From Methanobacteriota archaeon (GTDB lineage Archaea > Halobacteriota > Methanosarcinia > Methanosarcinales > Methanoperedenaceae), in NCBI GenBank assembly GCA_018900975.1, contig JAHIFK010000233.1:1-22160 (forward strand): 22,160 nt of DNA. Reading direction: 5' to 3'. Each line of letters opens with the position of its first letter. The first letter of the stretch is position 1. Under the pieces are notes generated by a model. The model was not told the origin of the DNA, ran no database searches, and was given only the letters and a program-made list of their open reading frames with translations. Shown here in pieces: positions 21,929 through 22,160 of the stretch. A program made the translations under genes and the position numbers.

Positions 21929-22068
21929 ATAAATACATCTATATTCTATACTTTCATCGTATAAATATAGATATATGAGGTATCGAGCTTTCTATACTTA
22001 ACACTGAAGCCTGTATATTACATGACTTTCGGCTAAATTAAATTTGATACGAACCTAATTGCCATAAA

Positions 22069-22076
22069 TTTATATA
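22069..22076 (+). promoter_or_regulatory. TATA box for the gene leaving the window
   Basis: TTTATATA is centred about 28 nt before the ATG at 22101, the spacing expected for a leaderless archaeal gene. A purine/T-rich BRE-like CCATAAA precedes it. Confidence 0.5.
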
Positions 22077-22100
22077 TTATGAAAACATATATGTTATGTA

Positions 22101-22160
22101 ATGACCGAAGGGGACAGAATTAATGACATATTAAATATAATTAAAAAAATACAAGAGTCA
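22101..22160 (+). CDS. Start of an unidentified gene (partial, 3' end outside window)
   Basis: An ATG correctly spaced from a TATA box opens a frame that stays open to the window end: MTEGDRINDILNIIKKIQES, 20 residues of amphipathic helix. Too little is present to name a family. The next possible upstream ATG (22091) closes after ten codons, so this start is preferred. Confidence 0.5.
   Translation, partial: MTEGDRINDILNIIKKIQES

Noticed and set aside
1..22160. CRISPR arrays, tRNA or rRNA genes, transposases and integrases
   Set aside because: No regularly spaced direct repeats, no tRNA cloverleaf-like or rRNA-like segment, and no recombinase motif was seen on either strand; a covariance search would be needed to exclude small RNAs formally.

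Overview
The window reads as a chromosomal segment of a methane-metabolising archaeon of the Methanosarcinales / ANME-2 type, most plausibly a 'Candidatus Methanoperedens'-like organism. This assignment is an inference. It rests on a clear mmp10 gene (the radical SAM enzyme that methylates an arginine of McrA, found only where methyl-coenzyme M reductase exists), an 11-heme cytochrome c ending in an archaeal PGF-CTERM sorting signal, a PorAB-type pyruvate:ferredoxin oxidoreductase, a replication protein A, and archaeal TATA-type promoters placed about 25 nt from start codons (leaderless genes).

Layout. 1-1684: end of porA, all of porB and a thioredoxin/glutaredoxin-like gene, chained by 4-nt ATGA overlaps. 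1688-2946: a tiny helix-turn-helix-like gene on the minus strand, then a winged-helix regulator followed by a ferredoxin:disulfide reductase fused to rubredoxin. 3059-3979: the multiheme cytochrome. 3980-4163: a gap holding a 16-bp stem-loop that may be a small RNA. 4164-6493: a two-helix membrane protein divergent from a CPA2 (Kef-type) antiporter with RCK domains. 6569-7140: a VapBC-like toxin-antitoxin pair under a palindromic operator. 7205-8841: an ACT-domain/PFL (UPF0237/UPF0210) operon. 8951-9376: an Hsp20 gene that has lost its 5' end. 9448-11119: mmp10 convergent with a carboxymuconolactone decarboxylase-like gene. 11120-11559: a 440-nt gap with a second stem-loop whose loop motif resembles the first, plus palindromes. 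11560-13904 (minus): ilvD, then a methyltransferase with a large internal deletion, then a short chorismate-mutase-like gene. 14016-15820 (minus): LeuC/HacA large subunit coupled to a DUF366 gene. 15927-17051: a three-OB-fold RPA. 17205-19064: two copies of a sulfite-oxidase-like molybdoprotein gene, the first truncated, flanking a second VapBC pair. 19177-22160: an AT-rich accessory stretch of membrane proteins and a lipoprotein of unknown function, plus the first 20 codons of a gene leaving the window.

How it fits together. Most of the window is core metabolism: pyruvate/acetyl-CoA interconversion, branched-chain amino-acid or 2-oxoacid chain synthesis, thiol redox control from ferredoxin, extracytoplasmic electron transfer and Mcr maturation. 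It is punctuated by decay (Hsp20, methyltransferase, probably the chorismate mutase, molybdoprotein copy A) and by mobile-type small modules (two toxin-antitoxin pairs, a degenerate repeat, the AT-rich tail). I found no CRISPR array, tRNA, rRNA, transposase or integrase. No clear new multi-gene system emerged. The most original signals are the two C-rich-loop stem-loops and the AT-rich envelope cassette.
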